Assembly: GCF_001653235.2 (NCBI RefSeq)
Contig: NC_035790.1
Coordinates: 1,922,001-1,986,000, forward strand
Direction of reading: 5' to 3'
DNA from: Pochonia chlamydosporia 170
Taxonomy: Eukaryota > Ascomycota > Sordariomycetes > Hypocreales > Clavicipitaceae
Length of the DNA: 64,000 bases
Below are positions 1 through 9,785 of this stretch, piece after piece; positions within the stretch are counted from its first letter, which is position 1, and each line of letters opens with the position of its first letter. A program made the position numbers and the translations under genes. The notes under the pieces are model-generated. The model did no database searches. It had not been told where the DNA came from and saw only the letters and a list, made by a program, of their open reading frames with translations.

Positions 1-154
1 CATTGACCTTACAAAAGCGGAGTGTGTGTTACGTTTTGACCAATGTTACATTCCAAGCGAGATCGCTGTGCTGAAACCTTTCAAGGACGTGGTCACTGTT
101 ATCGTAGAAGTCGAGAAAGTAGAGGCCCTGGGGATGAGCATGTTAGATCTATAA
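1..154 (+). CDS. 3' end of an unrecognised protein (partial, runs off left edge)
   Basis: An open frame enters at base 2 and reads 50 codons to a TAA at 152-154. The peptide is protein-like, with a patterned alternation of charged and hydrophobic residues (for example VVTVIVEVEKVEALGM near its end), and its stop lies only 53 bp from the stop of the opposite-strand neighbour, a typical convergent fungal arrangement. I do not recognise the family. It could be the last exon of a gene to the left or a chance frame; only the sequence beyond the left edge can decide. Confidence 0.4.
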   Translation, partial: IDLTKAECVLRFDQCYIPSEIAVLKPFKDVVTVIVEVEKVEALGMSMLDL

Positions 155-207
155 CGCTACGAACGCTTTAAAAGGCCCCAAACATCATCGGCTTTCTGAG
201 CCGACTT

Positions 208-2420
208 TTACTCATTGATGTGCAACTTCTCCACGTCTGCCTCCACGCCGTTAAGTCTGACGCCCGATTTCTTTGGCCGCCTCTTTCTCTTTGCTGTGCT
301 AGGTACTATTGGGGCATGGAGTGTCCATTTTACGATGGCAGCCGATCTCTCCGTAAGGAAAGGATACTCCTTTGAGTCTTCATCAGTGTTCCAATCCGGA
401 GAGGGGTCGTGTTTGAAAGACGATCTAGGTCGTTGCAATGGGGCGAGTCCGCCAGGTGGGTTATTGGTGTCCTCTTGAGATGGCTTCTCTAGGAGTTTAC
501 TGTTCTCATCTTCGGGTGTCGAGATGGCTGCTTGACTGTCCTTTAAGAGAGATGCAGCGGCTGAGGAAAGTGACTCATGTGCGTTCTTCTCATTCACTGA
601 TGGCGGTGTGCAGAGAGTTTCCCAGGTTGAGACGAGGGACAGCCGTTTAGTTCGTCGAAGGACTTTCACCCAGTCGGATCGAGCTGGGGATCTGCAAGCC
701 TTAAATATGGGAAACCCGTCACAGAGTCGCACGAGGCGAGCAACCATGTAGGCATGGCGCTGAAGCTCCTTGGTTGATGTTTGCACCAGGCAGTGACAGA
801 GGAGTAGGGCGTGAAGAGCTTCAGTTAGAAGGGGATGGTATGTGACTAATTCGCTTGTGTTTGGTTCCGGGAGACGTTGACCGGTACTGTTGATTTCGCT
901 CACCTCCTCAAGAGGGTAAGCGGGAAGGTCTGGTGGCGGCACAGCCGCGAAAAGAACGGATAGGGGGTATACGCTGTGGTTTTTGAGAGGTTTGTTGGAT
1001 TCGTGTGACCTGGTAGGTTTACGAACACCCTTTGATACCTGATTCATGCGGTAGTTAAACTCAGTGATAACTGCTATTGGCAGATTGGGTGAGTAGTCGA
1101 AGTGTGAGAGAAAGGTTGTATAGTCCTTTAATGCTCGCTTGGCCAGATTTTTTACGAGCCTGCGGGACTCAAGTTGCTCTTTTGGTATTTCTTGTACGTC
1201 TTTCGGTCCGGTGGAGGTTTGGACAGGATACCCAATCTCAGGCGCAACTGTTTGGTCTGGTGGTGAGGGGTCTATGCTGTTGTCAACATGTCGACAAGCC
1301 ATGATGATGTAGACAGACGCGCGTTGAAAGAGTAGTTGCGCTACAAGGCCACGGGGCTGATCTTGATCTGAAGTAGAAATATCGTGATTCCTTGTGCTAT
1401 TGCGGGTAGTAGACTGTTCATAACCATTCCCTAGCGAACCCGAGCCACGAGGCTGGCCGTGATATCTCGACAGATTGAGTGCTTCCGTGAGATCAGCCAC
1501 CGCTCCTTCAAAATCCTCTCGAAACACCTTGACTGCTGCTCGGGTGCGAAGTGCCTCTGCTTGACCATGATTCGACTCGATGAGATCCGTCAAGGGCTGC
1601 AAGCTTGTCGTCTCTACCAATTTCTTAGAGGGAATCTTTTCGTGGAAGAAGTGGACGTATTTCGCGTGAAGATCCTGGCGATTCTGCTGCAGAACTAAAT
1701 CACCAACTTCTTCCAGAGCAGAGCTACTCTGCATCGTCAAGACACTGCAAGCTACTTCGTCCAGTCGATATGCGTCTGCAAGTCTTTGGCAGGCCACCTC
1801 TCGCATCTTCCGTCGTCTCTCCTTGCTCAGTTTCGAGCCACGCCCGAGGGAATGAAAGTTTGGAGTTGCCCCGTTCACGTTGACGAGGGTTGACGGAGAC
1901 AGGCCATTAGCTGCCCCTACAGCAAGGGCGGTTGCTTTGTCGACGCCTTCGCGAATTTTGAAAACATCAGATACAACTGCAAGGTCAAGTGGGCGTGGCT
2001 GAAGAGTTTCGCGATTTATGTCCGCGACTATTTTCAGCACCTCGATGGGTAGTTGGAGCCATGGCCCATGAAAGCATGATATGTGATGCCAATGTCTGAA
2101 TTTTGTTAGCGGAGACTGGAAATGGGGAGGTAATGCGTGCTCAGTGTCACAACCATTGACCATTGGGATAATGGCGATATGAGGCTGCGGACAGGGCAGA
2201 GGAATACGACTCACTTGTTGCGGCATATTTGGAGGGCGGATGAAGCGGGCGTTGCGGATGTTTGTTTTTGTTTCTTGGAGCTGTTCTTGGTAGAAGGTGC
2301 GGGAGACGGAGGAAGTTTATCAGTCGGAATGCTGCTCTCTCTAGATGGCGAGCTCGAATCATCGTCACTCGCCAATTCGACATCCCCTCGGAGCGTCTCT
2401 CTCCGCGAGGTTTTCGTCAT
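208..2420 (-). CDS. Conserved fungal protein of unknown function, TPR-like region, basic C-terminus
   Basis: Two exons fit: 2420-2215 and 2095-208, giving 697 aa. The intron (2214-2096, 119 bp) has a GTGAGT donor, a GCTAAC branch site and a TTCAG acceptor, and joining keeps the frame. The ATG at 2420 is preferred over the in-frame ATG at 2226 because the exon 1 frame is open, rich in Ser/Lys, and joins to a well-ordered block (HWHHISCFHGPWLQLP). The middle part (roughly residues 180-270) has helical, TPR-like character with an EALRTRAAVKVFREDFEGAV stretch. The C-terminus has a basic cluster (KRKRRPKKSG), a possible nuclear signal. From memory of fungal proteins this looks like an unnamed conserved family; function is unknown. 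The gene is convergent with the left-edge frame. Confidence 0.8.
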
Positions 2421-3504
2421 TCTAAGAATGACAAATACTGAGAGGTATAGCCTATTTGCGGCTCTCAACTGGCAGGTGGCGATTCGTGTGACATTGAGGT
2501 GATGCTTGTTGGCTTATTTGACGCTTGAGCATAAAAGTTGGTGAAGGAAATAGCAATACCAGAAAACTAAATGGTGAGAGATATAAAGAACACCAAATAT
2601 TTCCACCTCTGCAAAACTTTTGAGGTAATAATCGAGAATTTGGTTGAGCTTGTGGCGCGAGGATGGAACCGACGTCGAGAGAGAAGGTGCAAAAGGTGGG
2701 ATGCAAATCACGTGCGGCTTTGTTTGCTGCTTGCTTGGTGGGTGAAGCTATCACGATTCCACGACCAACCAGGTCTTCCAAGCCTGTTTTGGTGCTTACC
2801 AAGCAGATGCATGAATCGTCTATTCTACATAAGTTGTGTTTTCAATACTAATACACATCAATCTGGTACTTCCGTATTGTGCCCGTTTGTTCTTTGCCTA
2901 TTTATGGATGGCTATTGTTGTGCATGGGAGCTGTCTCTTGTCTTTCACCTTCAAACGAGTCGTGGTGCGTGAGAGACGGAATGTGGTCCTAGCTCACTTG
3001 CGAAACTGTCGCCACGATGTGCACCGAAACAGTTTCTCAGAAATCTAGGGGTATGAGGAACTGTGCGAGGGTTTGGTTCCAAGGAATAATGTATCAGCAA
3101 TGTGACACTCCGTCATTAAGTGAAACTAGAGCCGATTCGTCGCCGTAAATATAAACAGCCAAACTTGAGGAGTTCAACACTTTCCTCGCGCTTCATACAA
3201 TAGGTAAGAATAGGCTTGTGCAAGCATTGTGACGTTGCTCAACTCGGAGAAGACGACGAGGTGACCAAGCTCGATCTCATTGTCAACTTACTCAGCAAAT
3301 CTGATGCCAAGGGAACAATAGCCAATACTTATTTCGCAGTACAATTAGAAAAAGTAGGACCAAACTGCCAGAGCCTTGGATTTAGGAACCCGGAAATGGA
3401 ATCATCATTACCTGTCTAATTGGACACCAACGCTCATTATCTCAACATAATTGGTATACTCTATTGTACAATGAACAGCCATCCACCACATATTACGTGA
3501 TTAA
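2421..3504. other. Intergenic, upstream of the 697-aa gene and downstream of the SOD gene
   Basis: Both flanking genes are on the minus strand, so this 1.1 kb should hold the SOD 3' UTR and the promoter of the 697-aa gene. It is locally AT-rich. A 67-codon plus-strand frame at 3216-3419 lacks an ATG start and usable splice sites, and I do not call it a gene. Confidence 0.6.
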
Positions 3505-4508
3505 TTAATGAGAAAACATCATGAGTGCCGCGCCGCTCATCCACCACAGTAATGACCCAGGCATAGTCGCAGCAGCCCCTGCCACCACGACTGTCGTGGT
3601 AGGGACGAAAACTCCCGTGTTTGTGGGTGTAGCAGTGGTAGAAGTCGTAGTGATGGTAGAAGTGCTAGAAGAAGACGTGGACGTCGTAGAGGTTGAGGAC
3701 GTGCTAGACTTTGTGGATGTCGTGGTAGTAGTTGCAGTTGTACTGGTAACTTGGGTGTTGCACGGGCAATTCCCGGCTGCTGAAGTTGAGGAAGCTTTGC
3801 TGCAAGGCTTTGTAGATTGAGAATCAGCCTGGCCACCGGGTGGAGTAAGAGTCACAGGTTTGAGGACAGGCTGATTCTTGAGAAAGTCGCCGCAGGTAAG
3901 GCGAGTTTTGTTGGCGAGGTGGATGACAAAAGATCGGTTTCCAATGAATGCCCCGTCTTCCCGCTTCAATGACGAAAACTTGTCCACGTACTCAGCAACG
4001 AATGGATCGCTATTGATTGTGCCATATTTTCCAGATAAATCTCCGGTTTGGCATGATGGGAGATTGCCAGCATCGCAAGGCGGATCCTCACCACGGTTCA
4101 TGGGGTCCAGATGCCCACCTGCTGCGGAGCAGTTCCCATCAGCGACTTGGTTGACATGTATGTGGTAGGCTATTTGCGTATTGCCGTGTCAGAAATATGT
4201 ATGTCTAATACAAATCGCAATCGTAAACTTGATCTTTTGGATGTATACTAACGAAAGGGACCACCGGTCTTTGGCAAGTTCTCGAATCGAATCGTGAATC
4301 TAACTCCAACGCCATCCGGGGGCGTGGCGGCGCTGATAAAACCCCTCACACTTCCTTTCAGTTCTGGTGCTGCGAAGAAAGGAGTCTCAGGAAGAGTAGC
4401 CGTATAGACTACATTGATGGGATTGCCACTGATCACTGCGGCAGGGTCGTCGGCGGTTGCATGATTCACTGTTACGCCAAGCGCAACAACAATCGCCTTC
4501 ATCCGCAT
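3505..4508 (-). CDS. Secreted GPI-anchored Cu-only superoxide dismutase
   Basis: Exons 4508-4253 and 4169-3505 (intron 4252-4170, GTTAGT..AATAG) give 306 aa. An N-terminal signal peptide (cleavage near residue 19) is followed by a Cu/Zn-SOD fold. The join creates the metal site: H88 and H90 (YHIHV), H105 (GGHLDP), H169 (FVIHL), with the active-site Arg R175 and disulfide Cys C178 (RLTCG). Two of the three zinc ligands of cytosolic SOD1 have no counterpart; between H105 and H169 there is no His, only D129 (GDLSG). This matches fungal Cu-only SODs of the Candida Sod4/5/6 type, which act at the cell wall on extracellular superoxide. The C-terminal third is a Thr/Ser-rich stalk with a hydrophobic tail (about residues 275-306), consistent with a GPI anchor. 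A TATA element lies 127 bp upstream of the ATG. Confidence 0.93.
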
Positions 4509-6471
4509 TTTTTCTTAAATGTTGAAATTAATACGCAGAGTACGATATTGAACGGCTTCCGCGTGAATGATGCACCTGATTGGAATCCGGAGGGATGACT
4601 TGGAGCGTCACAGACAATACTCGACCACCGCCTGTTTATATATCGTGGGACTCGACAGCTTGGTGTGGTACAGAGCACCGAGACACAGAGTCTGGAGCCT
4701 CCAAGAAAAGAAATGGCTAGCTAGTGGCGGATTCTAGTCTCGTAACATGTACGAATCGGAGAGTTGTAATTGGGTCGGTAGTATAAGTCGCTTTGGTGAC
4801 AATTTGCGCCGCCAGGAGGTCAGACGGTCTGCAATACAAAGACGACCAAACCAAGACTTGTCTGCGAGCCCCGAAATAAGCAATCACTGGAAACGCCAAA
4901 CAAAGATGGACATTGTGCCTGAAAGAAAGCCACACTAGTCAGGTACGGGTGCTCATTTCTTTATATAAACCGGGCTTTATGTTCAGTTGCGCACAGTCCA
5001 CAAAGTCCATTTAATCACTCTTCTGATAATGGATGGCCGAAACTAATGGGATAAGTCGACTACATGTGACGAGAGGGAAGAAGAATGGGGAACTGTTTGT
5101 AGTGCTCGCAAACCAGTGGCTTAAAGAACTAGCAAACAGTTACGACATTCCAAAACGAGGAGACTCGAGTGGCGCTTCTCTGTTTGCCTACGGCTATAGG
5201 TGATCCGGAAAGTGACGAGATGCAAATGTGTAGCATCATATTGATGGTTGTACGACTGATTGGTCGAGCTGGCCGGTAATCCGCCCTCGCTGCGGATAAA
5301 CGGCAATCGAATTCGGGTTCAAGAGTCCTCGCTCTCGGCAATCGGAGCGTTGTATCAGGCTCACCATCCTAGTGAGACGTTCCCTGTTGTCGATGGGCAT
5401 GTTGGTTTACAGCCCTAGGGACGCCTATTGGGAGTGTTCGGAAAACCGGCCCAGTGGCAACCACTGCAATTGCAGTTGCGGCGAGTCTCATTCTGGGCGA
5501 AACAAAAAAGGTCATCCGTTACGTCTGCCAGATACGGAAATCTCCTAGTGATGTGCCCGACTGAGTGTTTTGTTTCGTGTTTCAAGATCCGCACGGATCC
5601 TCTCAGCCCGATGCCTGGGCGTCGACCCATGCAACCGAAAAGAACCCTTGATGGCGCTGGGAATGGAGTAGACAAAGCTGGCCATGGTTCCCTTTTTCCG
5701 TTGCTCTGAAAATTGTACTGAGTATGGATCACTTAGTTCTAGAGGACACGACCTGAGGGTATCCTGAGAGCAGAATGAGGTACAACGACCATGATGCTTC
5801 GCTGTGTAGAAATGTCCCGCTGGCCCCTAGTTGCGATACATTCCAGGGAACAAGCAATCTCTAAGGGCGTAAAGTCATGTTTGGTCATGGGGGCTGTGTA
5901 CAACCGTGTTGCGATGATGGAGCTGAGCTTCCTTGCTGGAAGTCAAATCGAGTCTACCACACATGGCCATATGCTACCGCATAGCCAGTTTGTGTAGGAC
6001 GGGTCCCGTAGGTTTTGTGGGTGACCATAAAGGCGAACAGGAAATGCAAACCTTTGCGGTTGCCCTAATTTGACGAGATGAAGCCCAGTATTGGCGCGAG
6101 GCACAACAAAATTGATAGATCTGAGAGGTATCGGAGAAGCTGATGTCAAATTCCGTCTGGAAAAGGCGACTAGCCGCCATGAGGTTCACATGTGGCGCAA
6201 GCACTTTATGTGGCTTGAACAAACGTGGTGCTTGTGGCTGCATACTAAGCCCACTCTTCACGGCTTAGCGTCAGCCTAACCACTCAGGCAAGAAGCAGGA
6301 GCCGCCGGATTGCGCAGCAGCTGAGATCATTGATCACTCACAACGCAACTCCAACAAAGCCGACATCATCAATCGATCTCTCAGCAACAGCAATCCATCA
6401 TCAACACCGCCTCGACGGTCACTCACTTCACGTCAGTCGAATAAACGCGCTCGCGCCACCATCCCGCCACC
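4509..6471. other. Divergent intergenic region between SOD (-) and V-ATPase subunit f (+)
   Basis: About 2 kb without a supported gene. It should hold both promoters. Besides the SOD TATA box it contains a plus-strand TATATAAA at 4972-4979 with no open frame after it (the nearest ATG at 5029 stops after five codons). Bases from about 6320 to 6471 form a C/A-rich leader typical of fungal 5' UTRs. Confidence 0.6.
4635..4642 (-). promoter_or_regulatory. TATA-like box of the SOD gene
   Basis: TATATAAA on the minus strand, 127 bp upstream of the SOD ATG, is the best core-promoter candidate for that gene. A TATA box fits an inducible, stress-type gene; this is inference. Confidence 0.5.
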
Positions 6472-6898
6472 ATGAAGCCCGTCGTCAGTGCCATGCACGC
6501 TTGGTCGTGGTATGTCCTCCCTGTCAACCGACCCGGCCGCAGCCTTTGTGACAAGCTTTAGCCCATCAGCAGTTTACTAACGCCTAGCTTCTGTTTCGCA
6601 GCACCGTCATCTCCGTTTTCGCCATAATTATTCTCAGTGTTCTTGCTGGCCTGTACCGAAGCGGACACGAAGAGTTTGTGGGCGGCGAAGAGGACCCTAC
6701 GCCAGAGGAAGGCAAGGCCGTCGCTGGAACAATCTTCACAGCCGTCATTGTCTATGCGGTATGGCACACCCGATTTTTGGTGATTCGCACACTATCCGGG
6801 ACGTTTACTGACCGCTGCATTAGGCTTTCCTTGTGTTCTGTGGTTTCCAAGGACTACTGCACGTCCGAGAGAACCGAAGGGGTGCAATTGCCCTATAG
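6472..6898 (+). CDS. V-type ATPase subunit f (RNase kappa / yeast YPR170W-B homologue)
   Basis: Three exons, 6472-6509, 6602-6758 and 6824-6898, give an 89-aa protein; all junctions are GT/AG, and intron 1 has a TACTAAC branch site. The start sits in a strong context (GCCACCATGA). The product begins MKPVVSAMHAWSCTVISVFA and has two membrane segments (about residues 13-32 and 53-75) around a short acidic loop containing HEEFVGG. This closely resembles, as I remember it, the small yeast protein YPR170W-B, subunit f of the V-ATPase Vo sector, whose animal homologue is RNASEK. It should sit in the proton-translocating Vo complex of vacuole and endosome membranes. An AATAAA lies 26 bp after the stop. 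The short exons hide it from simple frame scans. Confidence 0.9.
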
Positions 6899-6923
6899 AT
6901 CTTTCATATCGATCATGTTCATC

Positions 6924-6929
6924 AATAAA
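6924..6929 (+). terminator. Candidate polyadenylation signal of the subunit f gene
   Basis: AATAAA 26 bp downstream of the TAG. Canonical signals are weakly conserved in fungi, so this is supportive only. Confidence 0.4.
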
Positions 6930-7310
6930 TAGGCGCCGGCGTTGTATGGAAACTGTTTGAACGGGAAATATTATTTGTTTCATCTGTATTTACTGCATCC
7001 CACGATCGGGGATTCGCGGACTCGGACGGAGCTGTCGTAATCCGGGAGCCAGCGAACGTTGGCTTTGTGTATCAAATAAATGAGCGATTATAAACTGCAA
7101 GACTTGAATTTCGTAAACTGGTTTCTATCATCTTTTTTCTCGCCCGTAATTCTTGTGCCTGCCCATGATAAATATGGCGTTGACATGCAGAGGTCGCTTG
7201 TGCTTTTGCCATGGTTGAATTGACAAGTACTAAAATAGTCCCAAGACATAAACGCACTCACAGAGCTTCAGCTTTGCATTAAACATCGTCACAACCAGCA
7301 ACAGCTACCA

Positions 7311-7316
7311 ATGTAG
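7311..7316 (+). promoter_or_regulatory. Start-stop element before the HET start codon
   Basis: ATG TAG, followed two bases later by the HET ATG at 7319. If the transcript begins upstream, scanning ribosomes meet a minimal upstream ORF directly before the main start. Start-stop elements are known in eukaryotes to lower or gate translation; use here is inferred. Confidence 0.45.
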
Positions 7317-7318
7317 TC

Positions 7319-9079
7319 ATGAGACTACTGCACACACCTTCATTTGAATTATGCGTCTTTACAGATGACCAAATTCCGCCATACGCCATTCTATCACACA
7401 CCTGGGCGGATGAAGAAATCACCTACGACGACTTATCACGCAGGCACAGCGCTCGCGAGAAGCAAGGATGGGACAAGATAGAAAAAGGTTGCGCGCTAGC
7501 AAAATCGCTAGACCTGGAGTTCATATGGATCGATACCTGCTGCATCGATAAATCCAGCAGCGCAGAGCTTTCCGAGGCCATTAACTCCATGTTCAGATGG
7601 TACGAGAATGCTCGCCTGTGCATCGCCTTCCTCTCCGACTGGGACGCCACAACAGACACGCTGGATTCCAAAGTGTTTCGATCTAGTCGCTGGTTCACAA
7701 GAGGATGGACACTACAGGAGCTCATTGCTCCCCCAGAAGTCATATTCTACGATCGACATTGGGAGAAACAGTTCACGAGGGATTCGCTCAAAGATCTCAT
7801 CCATGACATCACAGGGATACCAAAGAGCATACTTGAAGCCGCGACCGACGGCGATCGACAATGTCGCCAGCAGCTGGATGAAATTTCTGTAGCGCAGAGA
7901 ATGAGTTGGGCCGCGAAACGAAGCACCACACGAACAGAGGATGTTGCGTACTGCCTCCTTGGTATTTTTGACATCAACATGCCGCTTCTGTACGGTGAGG
8001 GCGCGACCAAAGCATTCAGACGCCTTCAAGATGAGATTATAAAATCTACAGACGATGAGTCCATCTACGCATGGAGCTACCCAAGGGAGGGACTGGAAAA
8101 GCGCATGTTTTGGGGTTTGTTGGCGAACAGCCCAGCTGCGTTTGACAACTATAACGACTTGATTCCCAGACGGTCGAGATATCTCACACGCAGCTCAAAT
8201 CGGACGGTGACCGTATCGAACAGAGGCCTACTTCTGGATCTTTTCGTAACCCCATTCCCCAAGGACATGTCGCGCACAATATTCCTCGCCTTCTTGGACT
8301 GCGACATGCGACGAGAGGAGTCAAGTTCGTCCCTTAGCCCAGTGATTATACTACAACGAACCGCGTGGGACAACAGCTCAGACATGGTTCGCATCCGGCG
8401 GGACATTCTGGGTTTCTCCATGATGAACAATGTAGTTCTCCCAGACGAACTGGCCGCCCTATTATCTACCGGGTCCGGAACAGCATCTACACTCCAGCAA
8501 CCAGAGCTGCGACAAATCTTCATCCCGCACAATTACACGGCCACCCGTCCACCAGGCGGTCTCACATTCCACCCGGAGATTCACCACCCGCTCAACAATA
8601 TCAGCCTCAACGTCGTATCCCGGTCCCCAACGTGGCAGTACTTTATCGGCATGAAGGGCGGCTCTGTGGTGCGCTCGTACGAAATCAACTTTGACCAGAA
8701 TCCCATTCCTGCGGTGCACGAGCTGAAGGAACCGAGAGTCCTCGGCACGATAGAGATCGAGATTGAAAAGGGGGACAAGAAGAAGAAGTGTCGGAGTACG
8801 TGTCTGGTGGTTGGGCTAGAGGCCCTGCCTGATAATCCGTTTGGCACGCCTGCGTGCTATTTTGTTCCGTGGTGCGGGTTCGAGGAGCAGGGTAAGGTTG
8901 CGCGTGCGGAATTTGAGAGGGTGTTGGATAAGACGCTGAGGAGGGGGGTGTTTGTCTTGGATCAGGATGTTGTGGTTGCGACTTTTGGACTGGAGATCTT
9001 GTATTCGAGGTTGGTGTTTACGTTGAGGTTGGAGACGAGGGATATGAAGGATATGAAGGGGTTTACGTGGTCGAAGTGA
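7319..9079 (+). CDS. HET-domain (heterokaryon incompatibility-type) protein
   Basis: Single-exon frame of 586 aa. The HET domain covers about residues 22-170 with its usual blocks: YAILSHTW (22-29), FIWIDTCCID (68-77), and RWFTRGWTLQELIAP (124-138). A conserved follow-on block, RMSWAAKRSTTRTEDVAYCL through MPLLYGEG, spans residues 194-228 and is common in the long fungal HET family. The C-terminal half (about 250-586) has no motif I recognise. HET proteins mediate non-self recognition and cell death on hyphal fusion; the specific role here is unknown. No NACHT, WD40 or ankyrin repeats follow, so this is a stand-alone HET protein. It lies tail to tail with a DUF4291 gene (76 bp between stops). 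The last ~200 bp are conspicuously G/T-rich. Confidence 0.93.
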   Translation: MRLLHTPSFELCVFTDDQIPPYAILSHTWADEEITYDDLSRRHSAREKQGWDKIEKGCALAKSLDLEFIWIDTCCIDKSSSAELSEAINSMFRWYENARLCIAFLSDWDATTDTLDSKVFRSSRWFTRGWTLQELIAPPEVIFYDRHWEKQFTRDSLKDLIHDITGIPKSILEAATDGDRQCRQQLDEISVAQRMSWAAKRSTTRTEDVAYCLLGIFDINMPLLYGEGATKAFRRLQDEIIKSTDDESIYAWSYPREGLEKRMFWGLLANSPAAFDNYNDLIPRRSRYLTRSSNRTVTVSNRGLLLDLFVTPFPKDMSRTIFLAFLDCDMRREESSSSLSPVIILQRTAWDNSSDMVRIRRDILGFSMMNNVVLPDELAALLSTGSGTASTLQQPELRQIFIPHNYTATRPPGGLTFHPEIHHPLNNISLNVVSRSPTWQYFIGMKGGSVVRSYEINFDQNPIPAVHELKEPRVLGTIEIEIEKGDKKKKCRSTCLVVGLEALPDNPFGTPACYFVPWCGFEEQGKVARAEFERVLDKTLRRGVFVLDQDVVVATFGLEILYSRLVFTLRLETRDMKDMKGFTWSK

Positions 9080-9155
9080 TGGGGAAAGCGATTTATGATG
9101 GCTTGAAGTACATGTTCACGTATCTAGATATACAAAATTATACAGAGGTACCGTT

Positions 9156-9785
9156 CTAACCAGACACATCCATCCTCAGTCTCCCCTTGATAGAATCTGA
9201 TACTTCAAAAACTATCTCCTCAGGAACATAACCCATCTCCACCAACTCTTCCCTCGTAACATCCTCCTTCTCATCCAGCACACCCTTCAACCCCCTCGCC
9301 TTATCAGTAACGTCCTCGATTTCTGCAATCCACTCCTCCGCCCACGTCTTACTCAACGACCCCGGAATGCCAATCTGTATGCTCCTATACGGCAACGCCT
9401 GCAATCTCTCGTCTCGCTCCGGATCCCACTGGATCCTAACCTCGCTCGCCTTATCACGCGCATGCCCGTTCCCCGAGCCAACAGGAGCGTTGTGCGTAGA
9501 CAGCACACCTTTCTCAAGTAGAGCTATAAAATGTTCGTGTTTCATCTTCAATGCCAATATGCGCTCTTGGCCGGGATCTTTGTAGGAATATCCCGCACGG
9601 TACATCATCCAACTCCAGCTTGGTTTAACCCACGTCATTCGACTGGGACGAAATTCAGGAGAGGCATTGAGCTTTTGGTGCTTGACAGCGGCGTCGGCAA
9701 TGGATTGCTTGTATGCTTGGTAGACGGTGATGGTTTGTTGTGTGTATGAGGCGCGGATTTGTCGATATGGAGTGTGTGCAGCCAT
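9156..9785 (-). CDS. DUF4291 family protein
   Basis: Single exon of 209 aa from the ATG at 9785; the longer frame to 9818 starts with TTG and is not used. Family hallmarks are YRQIRASYTQQTITVYQAY near the N-terminus (7-25), RMTWVKPSWSWMMYRAGY (49-66), and a later QWDPERDERL..SIQIG block. DUF4291 proteins are widespread in bacteria and scattered in fungi; their biochemical role is not established to my knowledge. Length matches the usual ~200 aa. The gene converges on the HET gene, with which it may share a 3' region. Transfer from bacteria in the past is possible but not shown by the sequence. Confidence 0.9.
   Translation of the reverse strand: MAAHTPYRQIRASYTQQTITVYQAYKQSIADAAVKHQKLNASPEFRPSRMTWVKPSWSWMMYRAGYSYKDPGQERILALKMKHEHFIALLEKGVLSTHNAPVGSGNGHARDKASEVRIQWDPERDERLQALPYRSIQIGIPGSLSKTWAEEWIAEIEDVTDKARGLKGVLDEKEDVTREELVEMGYVPEEIVFEVSDSIKGRLRMDVSG

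Larger units (their letters stand above)
6899..7318. other. Intergenic between V-ATPase subunit f and the HET gene
   Basis: 420 bp holding the 3' UTR of subunit f (AATAAA at 6924) and the promoter and leader of the HET gene. A start-stop element (ATGTAG) occurs at its very end, 7311-7316. No other gene is seen. Confidence 0.6.

Noticed and set aside
3216..3419. 67-codon plus-strand frame with fairly protein-like residues
   Set aside because: Starts with TTG, no upstream exon with usable splice sites, isolated.
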